In this document: piece after piece, positions 60,126-64,000 of the stretch
Numbering within the stretch: position 1 is the stretch's first letter
How the letters are laid out: each line of letters opens with the position of its first letter
NCBI GenBank assembly: GCA_963720945.1
Contig: CAVRHH010000014.1
Coordinates: 1 to 64,000, forward strand
Direction of reading: 5' to 3'
DNA from: Bog-532 sp963720945
Lineage (GTDB): Bacteria; Actinomycetota; Actinomycetes; Streptosporangiales; Streptosporangiaceae
DNA length: 64,000 nucleotides
Translations under genes and position numbers: made by a program
The notes under the pieces: model-generated
Told to the model about the DNA's origin: nothing
The model's database searches: none
Seen by the model: the letters and a program-made list of their open reading frames with translations, nothing else

Positions 60126-61084
60126 GAAACGTTGCCTCCGACGGTCTCCGGACGGCGGGGCACTCCCGCGGCGTCCCGTCCGGCATTCAGATTCCCGGCC
60201 ACCGGGGCGCCAGTCAGCTGGGGCTGCGAGGCGACCCGCCGGGTCGGGCCCAGCCACATGTCGATCGAGCCAGGTTCGGCGGGATCGAAGACGCGCGGCA
60301 CCCAGGCGGCATCGTCCTCGATCCGGCGCACCCCGAAGGAGTACTCGTAGGTAAAGCCCTCCGGGCCGAGGAAGTACAGGAAGATCGCCGTGGACTGCGG
60401 GTGCCGCCCGGGGCCCATCTCGATCTCGACGCCCTGGGAGACCAGGAAATGCCAGTTGCGGAAGACGTCATCCAGCGATCCGACCTGGAAGTTCATGTGG
60501 CACATCCCCGGCCGGCCGCCCTGGAACACGGCCAGCTTGTGGTGCACCGGGTCGATCCGCAGCAGGCAGGCCCGGTCCTGAATCCAGTCCGACACCCGGG
60601 CGTTGAAGCGGGTGCTCCAGTAGCGGTGCGCGTCGTAGATGTCGGGGGCGTCCAGGCACAGGTGCCCGAATTCGGTGATCCCCGCGGCCCGGCTGAACGC
60701 GACCGGCCGGGCCACCGTCACCTGCCCGGTCACCAGCTCCAGCCGGTTGCCGAACGGGTCGTCGAACGCGATGAACTCGCGCACGCGGCGGGACCGGGCT
60801 TCGGCCGCCGAGCCGCGGTAGACGCGGGTTCCGCTGCGCTCCAGCTCGGTCTCGGCGGCGTCCAGCTCGTCCGGCCCGGCCACGGTGAAGCCGGATGAGA
60901 TGACGCCGGACGGCCCCTGCACCAGAGCGAGGCAGTGGTGGCGGTGATCGGCCCGCAGGTGGGCGACTCCGGGCTCGGCCGGTTCGGCGAGTTCGAGGCC
61001 GACGATGCCGGTGGCGAACCGGGTGGCCGCGTTCAGGTCGGCGACCCCGGACCGGACGTAGGCGATGTCGGTGAGCGTGATCAT
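60122..61084 (-). CDS. Extradiol dioxygenase-like VOC protein
   Basis: 320 residues from ATG 61084. Two VOC modules; the C-terminal one has the metal triad: His in FGHLCLDAPD, His in MCHMNFQVGSLDD and Glu in FTYEYSFGV. A tail of ~40 residues follows. Cleaves a catecholic ring next to the hydroxyls; substrate unknown. Coupled to the hydrolase downstream (4-base overlap) and 7 bases after the SnoaL-like gene. Confidence 0.88.
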   Translation of the reverse strand: MITLTDIAYVRSGVADLNAATRFATGIVGLELAEPAEPGVAHLRADHRHHCLALVQGPSGVISSGFTVAGPDELDAAETELERSGTRVYRGSAAEARSRRVREFIAFDDPFGNRLELVTGQVTVARPVAFSRAAGITEFGHLCLDAPDIYDAHRYWSTRFNARVSDWIQDRACLLRIDPVHHKLAVFQGGRPGMCHMNFQVGSLDDVFRNWHFLVSQGVEIEMGPGRHPQSTAIFLYFLGPEGFTYEYSFGVRRIEDDAAWVPRVFDPAEPGSIDMWLGPTRRVASQPQLTGAPVAGNLNAGRDAAGVPRRPETVGGNVS

Positions 61085-61091
61085 GCCGTGC

Positions 61092-61445
61092 TCAGGCGAA
61101 GACCGGGGCGAGGTCGATGTAGATCTGCCAGTCGCGTACCAGGTCACCGTCGAATTCGAGGATGTCGGCGTTGGGCACGGTGACGCTCTTGCCGTCCTTG
61201 CGGAGGTACTCGACATTGATCTTCGCGACCATCGTGTCGCCGGATTCGATGACCTTCACCAGGTGGTGGGTGAGGCCGTCGATGGTGCCCCAGAAGCCGA
61301 GCACGGCCTCGCGCACGGCGTCCTTGCCGTGGATCGGGTCGGCGTTGCCGAAGCGGAACGTCACGTCGGGCGTCAGGTGGGCGACGAACCTGTTCACGTC
61401 GAAGGAGTCGATGTCGGCGAAGATCGTGGCGGCGTCACGGTTCAT
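61092..61445 (-). CDS. SnoaL/NTF2-like protein
   Basis: 117 residues from ATG 61445 (GGAG 9 bases upstream). Cone fold with ATIFADIDSFDVNRFVAHLT, DVTFRFGNADPIHGKDAVRE, HHLVKVIESGDTMVAKINVE and a C-terminal RDWQIYIDLAPVF. Members are cyclases, isomerases or binding proteins. Part of the leftward dioxygenase operon. Confidence 0.82.
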   Translation of the reverse strand: MNRDAATIFADIDSFDVNRFVAHLTPDVTFRFGNADPIHGKDAVREAVLGFWGTIDGLTHHLVKVIESGDTMVAKINVEYLRKDGKSVTVPNADILEFDGDLVRDWQIYIDLAPVFA

Positions 61446-61521
61446 GATGATGCGCTCCCTCATTGGAGACGGGCCCGGGCAGGCCGGGCTGGCCTGGCCT
61501 GGGCGGGCCGGGAAAAGAAGG

Positions 61522-61641
61522 CGGAGAACGGGCAAGCTGAGAACAGCCGGGCTGAGAACAGCCGGGCGGAGAACGGGCGGGCGGAGAACGGGCGGGCGGA
61601 GAACGGGCAAGCTGAGAACAGCCGGGCGGAGAACGGGCGGG
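61522..61641. repeat. 15-bp minisatellite, eight units of three types
   Basis: Units A CGGAGAACGGGCAAG, B CTGAGAACAGCCGGG, C CGGAGAACGGGCGGG in the order A-B-B-C-C-A-B-C. It fills most of the 206-bp gap between the VOC gene ending at 61652 and the SnoaL gene starting at 61445. All frames stay open, but it is not obviously coding. Confidence 0.9.
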
Positions 61642-61651
61642 CGGGATTCGG

Positions 61652-62551
61652 TCAGGCTTCCGGCTCGCGGTTGGCCAGGAAGGTCTCGGGCGGGGGGGCG
61701 CCCCACAGGTGCGGCGGGACTTCCCATTCGCCGGCCACCCAGGAGTCATCCACCTGGTCGATGTCGGAGAACCACTCGATCCAGGAGCCCCAGGGATCGG
61801 GGTTGTAGTGGAAGAAGTTGGAGCCGATCGTGTGCCTGCCCAGGCCCCAGCCGGCATCCCGGCCACGGGAGCGCATCCGGTCGGCCCCGAGCGCGATCGC
61901 GTCGATGGACGGCACCTCGAAGCTGGCGTGGTGGAAGCCGCGGTGGCTGCTGGCGATAAAACCGAAGATGTGGTGATCCCCGGGGCCGCCGTTGAGGAAC
62001 GTGACCAGGCCGGCGATCCGGTCGCTGACCCGCAGTCCCAGTACCTGGGTGTAAAACTCCGTCATCCGCGCCGGCTGCGCGGTGAACAGCAGGGTGTGCC
62101 CCAGCCGCCGCGGCATCACGTCCTCGGTGGCCTGCCGCCACCAGGCGGTGCCGATCCGCCGACGGGCCGCGCCCATATTGGTCAGCACGTCGGGCACCGG
62201 CCGGGGCGGCGACGGCTCCTCGGCGAGCAGCTGGACGGCCGTCCCGTCCGGGTCACGGATCCACAGGCCATCGGGAGCAGCACCCGGCGGCGGGTCGATG
62301 ACCGGAGTCCCCGACCGTTCCAGCGCCTCCTGGACGGAGTCCAGCGTGCCGGGATGCAGCGTGAACGACACGTGGTGCAGCCGCTTGGCGGGCGCCGCCA
62401 CCATCCGGACCTGTTCCTGGCCGCGGCCGGGGCACTGCGCGACGAGCGACCCGTCCTTCTCGCCGGTCTCCAGGCCGAAGTCCTGCAGGAAGCCCTCGGC
62501 CACCGCGAGGTCCGGCACTTCCAGCGCGTAATGATGCAACGTCGCGATCAC
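61652..62551 (-). CDS. Extradiol dioxygenase-like VOC protein
   Basis: 299 residues from GTG 62551, where GAGG sits 6 bases upstream; an ATG at 62572 has no ribosome site and lies 14 bases from the operator. Two VOC modules (IATLHHYALEVPDLAVAEGF start). The metal triad in the second is His in LGHTLLFTAQP, His in GFHHASFEVPS and Glu in SWIEWFSD. First gene of the leftward dioxygenase/hydrolase group; operator site 4 is just upstream. Two different ring-cleavage enzymes in one operon suggest consecutive or alternative catechol substrates. Confidence 0.87.
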   Translation of the reverse strand: MIATLHHYALEVPDLAVAEGFLQDFGLETGEKDGSLVAQCPGRGQEQVRMVAAPAKRLHHVSFTLHPGTLDSVQEALERSGTPVIDPPPGAAPDGLWIRDPDGTAVQLLAEEPSPPRPVPDVLTNMGAARRRIGTAWWRQATEDVMPRRLGHTLLFTAQPARMTEFYTQVLGLRVSDRIAGLVTFLNGGPGDHHIFGFIASSHRGFHHASFEVPSIDAIALGADRMRSRGRDAGWGLGRHTIGSNFFHYNPDPWGSWIEWFSDIDQVDDSWVAGEWEVPPHLWGAPPPETFLANREPEA

Positions 62552-62585
62552 GGTTCGCCTCTTCCCCGGCATGTTTGGTCCACGT

Positions 62586-62601
62586 AAACTGCATACAGTT
62601 T
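62586..62601. promoter_or_regulatory. GntR-type operator, site 4
   Basis: AAACTGCATACAGTTT, identical to site 1. Located between the divergent VOC gene (62551) and the aldolase-like gene (62654), so it can control both. Confidence 0.82.
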
Positions 62602-62653
62602 AGGTCGGTACCGGCCGCGTGGGAAGAGATCAGACCGGAAGAAACGGATCGGC

Positions 62654-63457
62654 ATGGAGCAGGACGCACAGGAGGACGTGGCGGAGGCCGGGCGCGCGCT
62701 GTCCGCGCTCGGCCTGGTGACCGCGTACGGGCATGTCTCCGCGCGGGCCGGGGGCGCCATGCTGATCACGCCGGCCGCGGACCTCGCCACGGTGACCGCC
62801 GGCCGGATCGTCACCGTGCCGCTGGACACGGCGGCACTGCCCGCGGGGGCGCCGGCCGAGGCGTGGGCGCACCTGGCGCTCTACCGCAGCCGGCCGGACG
62901 CGGCCGCCATCGCCCGCGCCCAGCCGCCGAGCGCCTTCGCCGCCGCCGCAGCCGCCCCCCGCGCCCCGGTCTCCCCCGCGCCCGCCGCCCCCGCCTCAGT
63001 CTTCCCCGCGCCCGCCGCCCGCGCGTCTGCCCCCGCCTCCGTCTTCCCTGCGCCCGCCGGCCCCGTAACGGCGGGAGCCGTCATCGCGCCGCTGGCTCCG
63101 CTGTACGGGCAGGCGGCCTGGCTGGGGGAGGTGATCCCGGTTCACGACGGGGCGGCCCTGCTGCGCTCGGCGGAACTGGCCGGCCACGCGGTCCGCAGCC
63201 TGCCGGCCGGCGAGGCGCTGCTGCTGCGCGGGAACGGTGCCCTGACGCTCGGCGCGACGCCAGGGCTCGCGGTGGCCCGGATGTGGCTGCTGTCGGCCGT
63301 GTGCGACGCCTACCTGTCCGCCCGCGCGGCGGGCCCGGTCACGCCGCTCAGCGCGGCGGAAATCGCGTCCTGGCGGGCGGTCAGCGCCGAGCTTCTGCCG
63401 AGGCTGTGGCAGCATCTCCGGAGCCGGATCAATTCACAGACCGCACGGCTACGATGA
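62654..63457 (+). CDS. Class II aldolase/adducin-like protein with altered metal site
   Basis: 267 residues. The fold is recognisable from ALSALGLVTAYGHVSARAGG, MLITPAADLATVTAGRIVTV, AWAHLALYRSRPDAAAIARA, then IPVHDGAALLRSAELAG and LLLRGNGALTLGATPGLAVA. The zinc ligands normally found as HTHPP after the ARPDV helix are replaced by ARAQPP (about residues 90-93), so the classic metal site is incomplete. A ~45-residue Ala/Pro insertion containing two copies of ASVFPAPA follows. It may be non-catalytic or use another mechanism. Divergent from the dioxygenase operon and next to operator site 4. Confidence 0.75.
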   Translation: MEQDAQEDVAEAGRALSALGLVTAYGHVSARAGGAMLITPAADLATVTAGRIVTVPLDTAALPAGAPAEAWAHLALYRSRPDAAAIARAQPPSAFAAAAAAPRAPVSPAPAAPASVFPAPAARASAPASVFPAPAGPVTAGAVIAPLAPLYGQAAWLGEVIPVHDGAALLRSAELAGHAVRSLPAGEALLLRGNGALTLGATPGLAVARMWLLSAVCDAYLSARAAGPVTPLSAAEIASWRAVSAELLPRLWQHLRSRINSQTARLR

Positions 63458-63496
63458 CCCAGGGGATCCGGTGGCGTTGGCGAAACAGGAGACGAC

Positions 63497-64000
63497 ATGA
63501 CCGTGGAACCCGGCTGGGTACCACCAGGCATCGACACCGGTAAGGCGAACATCGCCCGCGTCTACGACTACTGGCTCGGCGGGACCAACAACTTCCGTGC
63601 CGACCAGGACGCGGCCCGCGCGATGATCGCGATCGAGCCGAACATCCGCGCCATGGCCCGCGCCAACCGCGACTTCCTGGGCCGGGCTGTCCGGTTCCTG
63701 ACCACCGAGGCGGGCATCCGCCAGTTCATCGACATCGGGTCCGGCATTCCCACCGGGCGGAACGTGCACGAGGTGGCCCAGGAGACCGCACCGGGCTCCC
63801 GGGTGGTGTACGCCGACGTCAACGACGTCGCGGTGGCGCACAGCAGGCTGCTGCTGGAGGACAACGGGGACACCGCGGTCATCCAGGCCGACCTCCGCGA
63901 TCCGGACGCCATCCTGACGGCCCCGGAAACGGAGCTGCTCATCGACTTCAGCCAGCCGGCCGGGCTGCTGCTGGTGTCGGTCCTGCATTTCCTCGACGAT
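63497..64000 (+). CDS. DUF574-type S-adenosylmethionine methyltransferase (3' end outside window)
   Basis: 168 codons in the window from ATG 63497 (AGGAG 5 bases upstream). Sequence begins with the family signature DTGKANIARVYDYWLGGTNN, then NRDFLGRAVRFLTTEAGIRQ, FIDIGSGIPTGRNVHEVAQ (motif I) and VVYADVNDVAVAHSRLLL. These methyltransferases occur in many copies in Streptomyces and Streptosporangiales genomes; substrates are mostly unknown. About 100 more residues are expected to the right. The 39-base gap after the aldolase-like gene allows co-transcription. Confidence 0.93.
   Translation, partial: MTVEPGWVPPGIDTGKANIARVYDYWLGGTNNFRADQDAARAMIAIEPNIRAMARANRDFLGRAVRFLTTEAGIRQFIDIGSGIPTGRNVHEVAQETAPGSRVVYADVNDVAVAHSRLLLEDNGDTAVIQADLRDPDAILTAPETELLIDFSQPAGLLLVSVLHFLDD

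Noticed and set aside
61600..61651. Reading the 15-bp minisatellite as a coding pentapeptide repeat
   Set aside because: All six frames are open because of the unit composition, and no ribosome site or flanking domain supports translation.

Overview
The window is very GC-rich actinobacterial chromosome. The housekeeping order ychF / rmuC / DUF6542 ... ispH / lipid-droplet-associated protein / xseA-xseB / DUF4245 / glpX / class I fumarase / Ser-Thr kinase resembles Streptomycetales and Streptosporangiales-type genomes. A DUF574-type SAM methyltransferase at the right edge fits that too. The species cannot be named from this sequence.

Layout. 1-4967: ychF (runs off the left edge), rmuC, a DUF6542 membrane protein and a His-rich CDF metal exporter with a one-base frameshift. 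5029-6682: an alpha/beta hydrolase divergent from a TetR regulator, with a palindromic operator between them. 6683-13943: an accessory island, partly of visibly lower GC. It holds a membrane protein, a PASTA lipoprotein, a small GntR regulator, two small proteins and a frameshifted large serine recombinase. An exact 20-bp repeat in inverted orientation lies at both ends of the island. 13960-21890: core block (ispH with a likely sequencing indel, LDAP, xseA, xseB, DUF4245, glpX, a glutamine-synthetase-like enzyme, a conserved small protein). 21891-30100: a patchwork of gene remnants (ISL3 transposase, HAD, glycosidase, hydrolase, P-type ATPase, flavin monooxygenase and TetR pieces) around a few intact genes (lipid kinase, TetR, acid-phosphatase-like lipoprotein, BON protein). 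30203-36275: a tightly overlapping aromatic-degradation operon (extradiol-type dioxygenase, FAA hydrolase, acyl-CoA ligase, flavin hydroxylase, DoxX-like protein) behind a good sigma-70-type promoter. 36442-39488: an MFS remnant fused to a 5'-truncated ABC-2 permease, a SpoIIE-type phosphatase and a MarR regulator. 39713-45610: fumarase, membrane Ser/Thr kinase and two paralogous secreted transglycosylase-like proteins. 46339-62551+: a second, larger aromatic meta-cleavage gene set. 63497-64000: 5' part of a SAM methyltransferase.

How the genes work together. The 46-63 kb set reads as an almost complete meta-cleavage route. It has ring-cleaving VOC dioxygenases (60122, 61652), a C-C bond hydrolase (59274), a 4-oxalocrotonate decarboxylase branch (50566), 2-oxopent-4-enoate hydratase (47666), 4-hydroxy-2-oxovalerate aldolase (49536) and acylating acetaldehyde dehydrogenase (48478). 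Accessory enzymes include FAA hydrolase, a hydroxyisobutyrate-type dehydrogenase, a YciI protein, a SnoaL-like protein, a BBE-type oxidase and a CoA transferase. A FadR/FCD GntR regulator sits in the middle. A 16-bp sequence of the type AAACTGYATRCAGTTT occurs at four intergenic positions in front of these transcription units (47575, 58386, 58431 imperfect, 62586), which defines a candidate regulon.

Caveats. Six reading-frame breaks are each explained by a single missing or extra base, usually in a short C or G run. One is in ispH, normally essential. Part of the apparent decay may therefore be sequencing error, and pseudogene calls that rest only on a frameshift are tentative.
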